Assembly: GCA_964291335.2 (NCBI GenBank)
Contig: OZ219748.1
Coordinates: 2,046,001 to 2,110,000 of the forward strand
DNA: 64,000 bases
Direction of reading: 5' to 3'
Source of the DNA: G964291335 sp964291335
Lineage (GTDB): Bacteria > Chloroflexota > Dehalococcoidia > Lucifugimonadales > UBA3495
Every line of letters begins with the position of its first letter. Position 1 is the first letter of the stretch. The notes beneath the pieces were generated by a model. That model was not told the origin of the DNA, searched no databases, and was given only the letters and a program-made list of their open reading frames with translations. The position numbers were made by a program, and so were the translations under genes. Below, in pieces: positions 24,422 to 32,105 of this stretch.

Positions 24422-26719
24422 TTAGCGGCCCCGGCCGCCGCTGCCGCCCAGGAAGCGGCGTTCCGGGCTGCCGCTGCGGTTACTGCCGCCGCGTCCGTTG
24501 CCGGACCGGTTGCCGCCGGGGCCGCCACTGCCGCCGGGACGCCGGCCGCGGTCGCCGCCGCTGCCCCGACCACCCGGGCCGCCCGCCCGGGGACGGTCGC
24601 CACGGTTCTGGGGAGGCCTGGCCGGCCGCGGCGGCTGCTCGCCCCCGTCATCTCCGAACAGAGCGCGGCGGGAAACGTTCACCCGGCCCATAGCGTCAAT
24701 CTCCTGAACCATTACCGTTATTTCCTGCCCCAGCTTGATTTCCTCCTCCATGTCGCCCAAATCCTCGTTGCGCACCAGGCCGTCCTTGCCGGGCAGCAGT
24801 TCCACGAAAGCGCCAAAGCTGACCAGCCGATTTACCTTGCCGGTGAGGATGTCGCCCACCACCAGCTCGCGGGTCAGCCCCTCAATTCTGCTGCGGGCCA
24901 GTTCCAGCATCGGCTGGTCGGAAGAGCTGATGGTTACGCCGCCGTCATCGGCCACGTCAATGGATGCGCCCGTTTCTTCGATGATTCCGCGAATAACCCG
25001 TCCGCCGGGGCCGATGACCGCCCCGATTTTTTCCACGGGGATCTGAATGCGGACGGTCTTGGGCGCGTAGGGGCTCATTTCGGTGCGGGGGGTTTCAATA
25101 GCTTCGGCCATCTTTCCCAGAATGTGCAGCCGACCCAGGCGCGCTTGTTCCAGGGCCTGCCGAAGGATGGCTTCATCCAGCCCCTTCAACTTAATGTCCA
25201 TTTGCAGCGCGTTGATGCCGTCGGCGGTGCCGGCCACCTTGAAGTCCATGTCCCCCAAAAAGTCTTCGATACCCTGTATGTCGCTGAGGACAGCGTAACG
25301 GCCGTCGTTATCGGTTACCAGCCCCATGGCAATGCCGGCTACCGGCGCTTTCATCGGCACGCCGGCGTCCATCAGAGCCATGCTGGAGCCGCAAACGCTG
25401 CCCATTGAAGTGCTGCCGTTGGAACTGAGCACTTCAGACACCACCCGAACGGTGTAAGGGAACTCGTTCTCGGCGGGCAGGGCGGCCAGGATCGCCCGCT
25501 CGGCCAGGGCGCCGTGGCCGATCTCCCGGCGGCCCGGGGAACCGACCCGCCTGGCTTCCCCCACCGAATAAGGGGGGAAGTTATAGTGGTGCATGAACCG
25601 CTTGGTATCTTCCGGGGAAAGGGTGTCGAGGGTCTGCTTCATGCTCAACGGCCCCAGGGTGGCGACCGAAAGCACCTGGGTCTGGCCGCGAGTGAAGAGG
25701 CCGGAGCCGTGGGTGCGGGGCAGCGTACCTACCTCGCAGGCAATGGGCCGAATCTCGGAAGGAGTGCGTCCATCGGGGCGTACTCCCAGGTCCAAGATGC
25801 GGCGGCGCACTTCGCCCTTGACCACGTTCTTGAAGCCCTCGGCGACGCGGCGGCGGTCATATTCCTCGCCCAACTGCTCCGCCACTTCATCTTCCAGCCG
25901 ATCCAGGCCTTCGTCCCGTTCCGACTTGAAGGAGTTCTGTTCCAGAATGCCGCTCACCCGACCGTTGAGGATGGCTTTAATCCGGGCGTCCAGCGTTTCT
26001 TCCGCTTCGGTGTCCACCGTTACCGTTAACTTGGGCTTCCCCACCTGGGCCGCCAGTTCATCAATCAGGTCGATCGTCAACCGGTTAGCCTGGAAAGCCT
26101 TCTGAATCCCTTCCAGGATAATCTCCTCGGAAACCTCATTGGAACCGGCTTCTACCATCATAATGGCGTCTCTGGTGCTGGCTACCACCATATTCAGCTG
26201 GCTTTCGTCGATTTCCGGGTAAGTAGGGTTGATGATGAAACCGCCGTTGTTGTAGGCGATGCGGCAGGCGCCAATCGGCCCGGCGAAGGGCAGGTGGGAA
26301 ACCGAGAGGGCCGCCGATGCGCCAAGCATTCCCAGAATTTCCGGCGGGTTCTTCTGGTCGGTGGAGAGGACGGTCAGGATAACCTGCACTTCATTATGCA
26401 GGCCCTTGGGAAAGAGGGGGCGAATGGAGCGGTCGGTAAGGCGGGCGGACAGGATAGCTTCCTGGCCGGGCCGGCCTTCCCGCCGGAAAAAACTGCCGGG
26501 TATTTTCCCGGCGGAATACAGCCTTTCCTCAAACTCCACTGTCAGCGGCAGGAAGTCTATATCGGGACGCGGCTTTTCGGCCATTACCGCCGTAGCCAGC
26601 AGCACCGTATCCCCATAGGTTAATACGGCTGAACCGTGGGACTGGAAGGCCAGTTTCCCCGATTCGATGACCAGTTTTTCATTTCCGATGATACGTTCTA
26701 CTACAGTAGCTTCAGGCAT
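24422..26719 (-). CDS. pnp: Polyribonucleotide nucleotidyltransferase (PNPase)
   Basis: A 3'-5' phosphorolytic exoribonuclease of about 765 aa. Two RNase PH-like domains (VIESGKLAFQSHGSAVLTYG and RSLGVRP-type core RILDLGVRPDGRTPSEIRPI), then KH (VEKIGAVIGPGGRVIRGI) and S1 (VGDILTGKVNRLVSFGAFVE) domains. The last about 70 residues are an Arg/Gly-rich tail (RGRSGG-type), a probable extra RNA-binding or degradosome-docking extension. ATG 26719 is used; GTG 26740 is a possible alternative start. It follows rpsO as in many bacteria, suggesting the classical rpsO-pnp operon. Confidence 0.93.
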   Translation of the reverse strand: MPEATVVERIIGNEKLVIESGKLAFQSHGSAVLTYGDTVLLATAVMAEKPRPDIDFLPLTVEFEERLYSAGKIPGSFFRREGRPGQEAILSARLTDRSIRPLFPKGLHNEVQVILTVLSTDQKNPPEILGMLGASAALSVSHLPFAGPIGACRIAYNNGGFIINPTYPEIDESQLNMVVASTRDAIMMVEAGSNEVSEEIILEGIQKAFQANRLTIDLIDELAAQVGKPKLTVTVDTEAEETLDARIKAILNGRVSGILEQNSFKSERDEGLDRLEDEVAEQLGEEYDRRRVAEGFKNVVKGEVRRRILDLGVRPDGRTPSEIRPIACEVGTLPRTHGSGLFTRGQTQVLSVATLGPLSMKQTLDTLSPEDTKRFMHHYNFPPYSVGEARRVGSPGRREIGHGALAERAILAALPAENEFPYTVRVVSEVLSSNGSTSMGSVCGSSMALMDAGVPMKAPVAGIAMGLVTDNDGRYAVLSDIQGIEDFLGDMDFKVAGTADGINALQMDIKLKGLDEAILRQALEQARLGRLHILGKMAEAIETPRTEMSPYAPKTVRIQIPVEKIGAVIGPGGRVIRGIIEETGASIDVADDGGVTISSSDQPMLELARSRIEGLTRELVVGDILTGKVNRLVSFGAFVELLPGKDGLVRNEDLGDMEEEIKLGQEITVMVQEIDAMGRVNVSRRALFGDDGGEQPPRPARPPQNRGDRPRAGGPGGRGSGGDRGRRPGGSGGPGGNRSGNGRGGSNRSGSPERRFLGGSGGRGR

Positions 26720-26739
26720 AATCAGGTTGCGGAACCTCA

Positions 26740-26759
26740 CTTCACAAAGATATGTGAAG
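26740..26759 (-). promoter_or_regulatory. Hairpin in the pnp translation start region
   Basis: CTTCACA (26740-26746) pairs with TGTGAAG (26753-26759), a 7-bp stem with a 6-nt loop, immediately before pnp and touching the alternative GTG start. In E. coli a stem upstream of pnp is an RNase III site used in autoregulation; a similar role here is inference. Confidence 0.5.
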
Positions 26760-26843
26760 AGGAGACAAAGCGGGAAGCAAGCACGTTTTGCCGGCGGGCC
26801 TTCTTAACCGGGGTAACCAGACGCCGCGGCGCCCCGGAAGCAC

Positions 26844-27110
26844 TCAGCGGCGCAGCCCCAGGCGACTGATGAGGGACTGGTAACGGTTAACGTCTTCGTT
26901 GCTGAGGTAATTAAGAAGCCTGCGGCGTTTCGACACCATGCTGACCAGGCCACGGCGGGAATGGAAGTCTTTCCGGTGGCTGCGGAGGTGGTCGGTTACC
27001 TGCCGAATTCTTTCGGTGAGGATGGCAACCTGCAACTCAGTGGAACCGGTATCCTTGGGGTGGGTTCGATATTCCCGCGTAATTCGTTCCCGGGTGTCAG
27101 CATCCAGCAT
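26844..27110 (-). CDS. rpsO: 30S ribosomal protein S15
   Basis: An 88-aa S15 of standard length. It binds 16S rRNA in the platform of the small subunit. The family signature THPKDTGSTELQVAILTERI, then LRSHRKDFHSRRGLVSMVSK and RRRLLNYLSNEDVNRYQSLI, is complete. It starts at ATG 27110 after a weak ribosome site and is served by a sigma-70-type promoter 50 bp upstream. Confidence 0.97.
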   Translation of the reverse strand: MLDADTRERITREYRTHPKDTGSTELQVAILTERIRQVTDHLRSHRKDFHSRRGLVSMVSKRRRLLNYLSNEDVNRYQSLISRLGLRR

Positions 27111-27156
27111 TACTTATGCAAAACCTTCTATCTTATCTTCTCTTTACAGCGGAGCT

Positions 27157-27185
27157 ACTATACCACACGCGCCAGCCGGTTGCAA
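27157..27185 (-). promoter_or_regulatory. Sigma-70-type promoter of rpsO-pnp
   Basis: On the minus strand TTGCAA (27185-27180) and TATAGT (27162-27157) are separated by exactly 17 bp. The -10 lies about 47 bp before the rpsO start codon. Confidence 0.75.
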
Positions 27186-27289
27186 TGTCCGCTTCGGAAG
27201 CCAATTTCCTGGCGCGGTTCGGTCAGTCCCGCCCCCTTGCTCCCGCTGGCCGGCAGCTTTATTGTCCGGTTATGAGGACGCCCGCCGCC

Positions 27290-27904
27290 TTAGCCGTCCG
27301 GTTGAACCGGGTTCACCGGCAGCGGCGTGTCATCATCGGCATTATAATCATCATTTTCGCCGTTCCGGTTGGACCAGCGACGCTCAAAACGCTCCCGGCG
27401 CCGTTGATTGATGAAATCAGCCCCATTGTACGTTTGACCTGCGGCCACCCGTTTATTGGTCAGTGAACGTACTGCTCGCGCATCGTTGGCGTTGCGCACG
27501 GTAAAGATAGCCGGGCCGCTCTCCCGCGCCGCTTCAATCGTGGCAACAAAAGTTTCCGCTATGCCGATGCCCTCGCCGACCTCATCAGCAGACATCGTAT
27601 TATGGTAGAAGTTCTCGTGGAAGTCTTCCGCCGAATTATAAGCCATTACTATATCGGGGTTCCGGTACTCTACCGACAGATACCGGGCAATGTTCTTTTT
27701 CTGATCGTACTTTTCCGAAGGCCAGCCCCGTTCTTTGCCGATGGCGGCCAGGGCGTGATTGACGGCGCCCCAGACTTTCTCCGAGGCCTGCAAACGCTCG
27801 CCGGCGGCCAGTTCTTCCTTGGCGTGCCGGACGAATTGACGGCTGATGGCGATATGCTCGTCCGGGTTCTGCATTGCTGACGGCGCTGGTAGTATTGCAG
27901 ACAT
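27290..27904 (-). CDS. HEPN-like (PaREP1-type) protein
   Basis: A 204-aa protein. The first 120 residues look like an all-helical HEPN/PaREP1-type domain: ISRQFVRHAKEELAAGERLQ, ASEKVWGAVNHALAAIGKER and SVEYRNPDIVMAYNSAEDFH. HEPN proteins can be RNases or nucleotide-binding partners; the RNase motif Rx4-6H is not obvious here. A conserved-looking FHENFYHNTMSADEV follows. The C-terminal 50 residues are polar and Asn/Asp-rich. ATG 27904 is preferred to the upstream 27946. No partner toxin or antitoxin gene adjoins it. Confidence 0.55.
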   Translation of the reverse strand: MSAILPAPSAMQNPDEHIAISRQFVRHAKEELAAGERLQASEKVWGAVNHALAAIGKERGWPSEKYDQKKNIARYLSVEYRNPDIVMAYNSAEDFHENFYHNTMSADEVGEGIGIAETFVATIEAARESGPAIFTVRNANDARAVRSLTNKRVAAGQTYNGADFINQRRRERFERRWSNRNGENDDYNADDDTPLPVNPVQPDG

Positions 27905-28042
27905 TCTTTCTTGCACCCTTGAGAACGGTTGACCATAGATTAACACGGGTCAGCTGCGTCAAGCAAACGGAACCGTAGGGCCGTCGGCTAGCCCCCGGCC
28001 TTTTCCGGTGCTAAACTTGGCGCAAAAACAGGAGCTGCCGAA

Positions 28043-28816
28043 ATGCCGCAGTCGGTTCTGATTTACGACCTGGTTGACCATGTTGGCGTTCTGACGCTTA
28101 ATAACCCGGCCCGCCGCCAGGCTCTGTCCCGCGAGGTGCTGGCGGCCCTGCAAGACCGGCTGGAGCAGATTAAAGGCGACCCGGCAGTGAAGGTGGTAGC
28201 GCTGCGCTCCGAAGGGCCGGTGTTCAGCTCCGGCCATGACCTGCGGGAGCTGATTGGTTCCGATGCGGAAAGCTATGCCGGCATCTTCGCCGAGTGTACC
28301 GAAGTTATGGAAGCTATCCGGCTGCTGCCCCAGCCGGTCATTGCCCAGGTGCAGGGTTTGGCCACAGCGGCCGGCTGCCAATTGGTGGCCACCTGCGATT
28401 TGGCGCTGGCCGCGGAAACGGCCAGCTTCTGCACCCCGGGGGTGCAAATTGGCCTCTTCTGCTCCACCCCGGCGGTTGCGCTCTCCCGAGCGGTCAACCC
28501 CAGGCATGCCATGGAAATGCTGCTGACCGGCACCCCCATATCGGCGCAAAAGGCCCTGGAATGGGGGCTGGTGAACCGGGTGGTCCCCGCCGCAGAACTG
28601 GCAGCCAACGTTATGGCGTTGGCCCGGCACATTGCCGGGGCCAGCGCTTATACCCTGGCTATCGGCAAACAAGCCTTCTACCGTCAGCTGCAAATTGACC
28701 GGCCCAACGCCTACGCCCTGGCCCAGCGCGCCATGGTGGAAAACCTGCTCGCCTATGACGCCCAGGAGGGTATTGCCGCCTTCCTGGATAAACGCGAACC
28801 CAGGTGGGCGAATTAG
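28043..28816 (+). CDS. Enoyl-CoA hydratase/isomerase family protein
   Basis: A 257-aa crotonase-fold enzyme. The oxyanion holes are formed by FSSGHDLRELIG and the AQVQGLATAAGCQLVATCDL segment. ASFCTPGVQIGLFCSTPAVA and ALEWGLVNRVVPAAEL are usual. The two catalytic Glu of classical hydratases are replaced: the first region reads TAAGCQL and the second GLFCSTP, as in the ECHDC3/hydratase-like subgroup, so activity on enoyl-CoA is uncertain. CAGGAG upstream supports ATG 28043. Confidence 0.85.
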   Translation: MPQSVLIYDLVDHVGVLTLNNPARRQALSREVLAALQDRLEQIKGDPAVKVVALRSEGPVFSSGHDLRELIGSDAESYAGIFAECTEVMEAIRLLPQPVIAQVQGLATAAGCQLVATCDLALAAETASFCTPGVQIGLFCSTPAVALSRAVNPRHAMEMLLTGTPISAQKALEWGLVNRVVPAAELAANVMALARHIAGASAYTLAIGKQAFYRQLQIDRPNAYALAQRAMVENLLAYDAQEGIAAFLDKREPRWAN

Positions 28817-29127
28817 CGCAGCAGTGTTCGTGTCAGTTCAGCGCAAGCCGAAGCGGTCTGAATCAGGGCGGCTGTCTTTCCCGATACCATCGGGCTGAAG
28901 CGGATGATAGGGCAGATTTGCCCCTTTCCCCGGCAACCGTGCAGGCAGTTGGCCCCAACCGCCGGATTTGCTCCAGTACCCTGCGCCGCCGCCAGTCCGA
29001 CGAGATTTCAGCGGAAGAGTTTATAACCTGGCCGCCGACCGGTCGGCGCTGGAAGCGCTCAAATACCAGGAGGAGGCTGGCGTCGATACCGACGTTAAAC
29101 CGGGCGGGCGTGTCTGCCGGGGCAACG

Positions 29128-29165
29128 GGAGCCGCCGGGAAGCAGCGCTGCTTCCCGGCGGCTCC
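29128..29165. repeat. 38-bp perfect palindrome
   Basis: 29128-29146 is exactly the reverse complement of 29147-29165 (19-bp arms, no spacer; centre GCAGC/GCTGC). It lies at the deletion junction of the methionine synthase remnant. No T-run follows on either strand, so it is not a simple terminator. Confidence 0.95.
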
Positions 29166-29297
29166 GGCCCGCGGCTGCCTTGCTTGGCGCAAATGGATAT
29201 TGACCAGCTGGTGCTGGAATGCGCCACGCCCCGCGCCGGTGAAATGGCGGTTTTTCCAGGAGTATGCCAACGAGAAGGAGACTGCCTGGGCGTAGTA

Positions 29298-29311
29298 CCC
29301 CCCCCCCCCCC
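29298..29311 (+). repeat. C14 homopolymer tract
   Basis: Fourteen consecutive C in the coding direction, 12 bp before the TTG that could open the rhodanese frame. The tract separates two reading frames that belong together in the methionine synthase remnant (LGVV before, RTDELEIP after). Confidence 0.95.
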
Positions 29312-29322
29312 GAACCGACGAG

Positions 29323-29826
29323 TTGGAAATCCCTCTTTTTCAGGAATGGGCCGAACAGGGCCGCGGAAAACGCTGCCGTCCGGTGCGACCCGCGGCCAGC
29401 CGTTTCGTTCCCCGGGTTAACCCACAGTTTCGGGCCACCCTGGAGGAAGTGGCTGAAGCAGCGTCGCCGTCCGGCCAGCGGGTAACCTTACTGTACCTGC
29501 GCAGCTGGCAGGGGTTTCAGGGTATGCCGGAACTGGACGACCGGCCGGGGCATATTCCGGGGGCGCTGCACCTGGTATGGCAGGAGTTGGTGGACGGTTC
29601 TGCCGGCTGCCTGAAACCTGCGGTGGAACTTCAAGCCTTGCTGTCCGCCCGGCCGGTAACCCCCCAGATGCCGGTTATCGCTTATTGCCGCTGCGGCGCT
29701 CGGGATTCGGTAGGTTGCCTGGCCCTGAAGCGGTTGGGCTGCCAGGTGCGCCTTTATGACGGGTCTTACCTGGAGTGGATGAACCGGGAGCTGCCGGTGG
29801 AATACCCGGGCAACGCTGCCGGCTGA
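29323..29826 (+). CDS. Rhodanese-like sulfurtransferase, single domain, probably truncated
   Basis: The frame encodes 167 aa if TTG 29323 is used, but its first about 15 residues continue the methionine synthase remnant and the true start is unclear. From VTLLYLRSWQGFQGMPELDD it matches the second rhodanese domain of thiosulfate sulfurtransferases: GHIPGALHLVWQELVD, the active-site loop YCRCGARDS with catalytic Cys, and LYDGSYLEWMNRELPVE. The usual first domain is missing. It may be functional as a single-domain enzyme transferring sulfane sulfur, or a remnant like its neighbour. Confidence 0.6.
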   Translation: MEIPLFQEWAEQGRGKRCRPVRPAASRFVPRVNPQFRATLEEVAEAASPSGQRVTLLYLRSWQGFQGMPELDDRPGHIPGALHLVWQELVDGSAGCLKPAVELQALLSARPVTPQMPVIAYCRCGARDSVGCLALKRLGCQVRLYDGSYLEWMNRELPVEYPGNAAG

Positions 29827-29900
29827 AAGGGTGGGGCTGACCCGGCAAACCGGGAGACGGGGGCTTCTGCTGCCGGCGGTTGGGCCGGTTTAAGAAATAT

Positions 29901-29975
29901 TGGAGCGGCAGATGGGATTCGAACCCACGACCCTCTCCTTGGCAAGGAGATGCTCTACCACTGAGCCACTGCCGC
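29901..29975 (-). tRNA. tRNA-Gly(GCC)
   Basis: 75 nt including an encoded CCA (29901-29903). The acceptor GCGGCAG pairs with CTGCCGC, the D-loop is GCTCAGTGGTAGAGC, the anticodon stem-loop CTCCTTGCCAAGGAG gives anticodon GCC, and the T-loop is GGGTTCGAATCCC. Confidence 0.97.
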
Positions 29976-30031
29976 CAGCCAATATAATCATTATAATTCA
30001 CCGTCGTACGGTTGTCTATAGCGTTGACGCC

Positions 30032-30143
30032 GGTTAACCGAACCCGTGCTTTCAATTCCCGCGTCCCGCGGCGGCCGGATTGCACCTAACCCGGCCACCC
30101 TGGACTACCTGGGTTAACCGAACCCATGCTTTCTATTCCCGCG
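30032..30143. repeat. Pair of about 31-bp direct repeats
   Basis: Near-identical copies at about 30032-30063 and 30112-30143 (80 bp apart, about 3 differences) read GGTTAACCGAACCC, then G/ATGCTTTC, A/TATTCCCGCG. The GGTT-AACCG-AACC core can form a small hairpin. They lie in the 310-bp divergent gap between tRNA-Gly and ccmE. No gene is seen in this gap. Confidence 0.75.
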
Positions 30144-30285
30144 GCGGCTGTTGCCGGTTGACTTGCTTGCCGGAGGTTTCCGGGCCGGGCCAAGGTTCCA
30201 GCGCAAAGTCTGCGCCCCCCGAATGGCGCCTGGCGCTGGCTGATGGTATTATAACTGTAAGAGTAAACTACCAAAGAGGTATCCG

Positions 30286-30822
30286 TTGTCAGAAAACCTG
30301 TGGAAATATGAAGAAGTCGCAGCGTTGGGGCCGGGGGCCGAAGCAAACACCGGCCACCGTACCCGAAACCGGCTGATTATTCTGGTCGTGGTGTTGGCCC
30401 TGGCAGTGGGCTATATGATCTATGCCGCCTTTCCCGGCAACGCCCTCTATTTTGTTACGGTCAGCGAGTTTATCAGTGGCGCGGAGTACCAGGATGGCCG
30501 CGTTCTGCGGGTTTCAGGCCGGCTGGCCCCCGACTCGTTCCACCGGGAAGATGGGGGAACCCTGGCCCGTTTCCGGTTGGTGGACCGGGAAGGACCCGGC
30601 AAAGAAGCCGGCATTCAAGCCGCTTATGTGGGGGTAATGCCCGACCTGTTCTTCAACCCTCACTCAGAGATAATCCTCGAGGGAAGCTACGGGGCAGAAA
30701 ATCAGGTTTTCAATGCGGACAGCATTCTGGTCAAGTGCCCTTCCAAGTACCAATCTCTGGAGGAAGAGCAGCCGACCGATTACAACAGCTACGCTCCCGG
30801 GGGTGCGTCTCAGCCATCCTGA
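30286..30822 (+). CDS. ccmE: Cytochrome c maturation haem chaperone CcmE, Cys variant
   Basis: A 178-aa membrane-anchored periplasmic OB-fold protein that receives haem from CcmC and passes it to CcmF/H. One TM segment (LIILVVVLALAVGYMIYAAF) is followed by FVTVSEFI, GRVLRVSGRLAPDSF and NPHSEIILEGSY. The covalent haem ligand in most CcmE is His in HxxxY; here the position reads LVKCPSKYQ, a CxxxY variant known from archaea and Desulfovibrio. TTG 30286 is the only start near the TM, with AGAGG upstream. It is divergent from the other ccm genes. Confidence 0.87.
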   Translation: MSENLWKYEEVAALGPGAEANTGHRTRNRLIILVVVLALAVGYMIYAAFPGNALYFVTVSEFISGAEYQDGRVLRVSGRLAPDSFHREDGGTLARFRLVDREGPGKEAGIQAAYVGVMPDLFFNPHSEIILEGSYGAENQVFNADSILVKCPSKYQSLEEEQPTDYNSYAPGGASQPS

Positions 30823-30963
30823 TTGCGGCGCTGCCGCCGGGCGAGGTTTTTCGGGCTGAACCGGCTAACCCGGGCGCTCCGCAACCCTCCGTCAACCTGC
30901 CGGGTGAAAAGCGAACCCTGACCGGCATTCCTCCCTTGGCGTCCGGGGTGAAAAGCCGCGGCC

Positions 30964-31158
30964 TTACTCTTCGGTTTCCCCGTTTTTCTGCGCGTTTTCC
31001 AGGGATTGCTGCATTTCCCGGATTTCCCGTTCCAGTTCCTGCCGGCGCCGGGAAACGAAAAAGGCGTAGATGAAGAAAACCAGCCAGGTTACGGCAAAGG
31101 CGGCGAACAGAAAGGCCAGATTGGTCGGCGGCTGGCTTTGCAGCAGGATGATGGGCAT
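30964..31158 (-). CDS. ccmD: CcmD-like small membrane protein
   Basis: A 64-aa protein: a single TM segment (NLAFLFAAFAVTWLVFFIYAFF) followed by a basic, coiled-coil-prone tail (SRRRQELEREIREMQQSLEN). Size, topology and position downstream of ccmC fit CcmD, the small subunit that stabilises CcmE release by the CcmABC complex. Sequence similarity in this family is weak, so the call rests on context. It is 196 bp after ccmC; that gap shows no gene. Confidence 0.75.
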   Translation of the reverse strand: MPIILLQSQPPTNLAFLFAAFAVTWLVFFIYAFFVSRRRQELEREIREMQQSLENAQKNGETEE

Positions 31159-31354
31159 ATACCCTCGCTTGATTATTCGGTGAACCTGAACTGACCGGTT
31201 CGGAACGAATCGGGCCGGCTCCGGGCCCGGGTCAACTTTGCCGACCGGTCGGCAGCAGGGAAACCGGCTTCCCGTTTACGGCCTGATGCCCCTTTACCTC
31301 CCATGCCCCGGGCTAGCCGAGTAACCATCATCGCTGCGGCGGTGGTGGCTGCCT

Positions 31355-32101
31355 TCATCTTCCATGCCCAAGGTTAGCCTCCCGGCGTCTTTGGGCAAAG
31401 CGCAGCGCCGTCAGCCAATCCTCGGCCCGGCGCAGGTAATTCCGTTCCAGCAGCAGGTAGAGGAACAGCAGGGCAAATACCGCCAGAGAGAAGAACAGAA
31501 TCCCCTGCATTGCCGGTTCCAGCGCCCCGGCGTCGGCCAGCGGCCCTACCACTGCCGAAGGATGAATGGAACGCCACCATTGAACCGAATAATACACAAT
31601 CGGCACGTCCACGAAGCCGATAATCCCCAGAACGGCAGCGTAGATGGAGCCTTGCCGCCGGTTGGGAACGTAGGCCCGCAGCATCAGGTAAGCCACGTAG
31701 ATGAGCCACAATATCAGCGTAGTGGTCAGCCGGGGTTCCCAGGTCCACCATACGTTCCATACCGGGCGCGCCCAGACAATGCCGGTAAGCAGAGCCAGGG
31801 TAACGAATACCACCCCCACCTCGGCGGCGGCGTGGGCCACCCGATCCCAGCCTTCCCGTCGGGTTATCAGGTAGCCCAGGCTGCCAACGAAGACTACCAG
31901 AAAGGCCAGGAAGGATACTATCGCTACCGGCACGTGCAGGTAGAAAATCCGCTGCACCTGGCCCAGGTTGGCGTCAGTGGGGGCCACCATGAATATCAGG
32001 TAAAGGTTCACCAGCATCAGCCCGGCCAGCATGGTCAGGGCTGCGCCGGACAGCCACGGGAACCGGGAACTGCGCTGCTTCAGGTTAGCACTGGCGGCCA
32101 A
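31355..32101 (-). CDS. ccmC: Haem exporter protein CcmC
   Basis: A 248-aa integral membrane protein with six TM segments that loads haem onto CcmE. The WWD haem-handling motif is WNVWWTWEPRLTTTLILWLI, and periplasmic His residues flank it (RIFYLHVPVAI and WWRSIHPSAV). TTG 32101 is preferred because GAGGAG, lying in the last codons of ccmB, is 7 nt before it; an earlier TTG (32116) would put the ribosome site inside the gene. Reading frames of ccmB and ccmC adjoin within a few bases, indicating coupling. Confidence 0.9.
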   Translation of the reverse strand: MAASANLKQRSSRFPWLSGAALTMLAGLMLVNLYLIFMVAPTDANLGQVQRIFYLHVPVAIVSFLAFLVVFVGSLGYLITRREGWDRVAHAAAEVGVVFVTLALLTGIVWARPVWNVWWTWEPRLTTTLILWLIYVAYLMLRAYVPNRRQGSIYAAVLGIIGFVDVPIVYYSVQWWRSIHPSAVVGPLADAGALEPAMQGILFFSLAVFALLFLYLLLERNYLRRAEDWLTALRFAQRRREANLGHGR

Positions 32102-32105
32102 GAGA

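Larger units (their letters stand above)
28890..29335 (+). pseudogene. Cobalamin-independent methionine synthase-like remnant
   Basis: Two blocks of a MetE/UROD-like protein are recognisable. The N-terminal one reads GSWPQPPDLLQ ... ALEALKYQEEAGVDTDV, and the C-terminal one DIDQLVLECATPRAGEMAVF, then (next frame) FQEYANEKE, then LGVV and, after a C14 run, RTDELEIP. In intact relatives these blocks are some 200 residues apart, so the middle is deleted. A 38-bp perfect palindrome occupies the junction. At least two frameshifts are present. It is a decayed gene, not a functional enzyme. Confidence 0.65.

Noticed and set aside
24326..25408. 360-aa frame opposite pnp
   Set aside because: An Ala/Gly-rich antisense of the PNPase tail with no family features.
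31160..31354. 61-aa minus-strand frame between ccmD and ccmC
   Set aside because: Basic low-complexity sequence without a ribosome site, likely chance.
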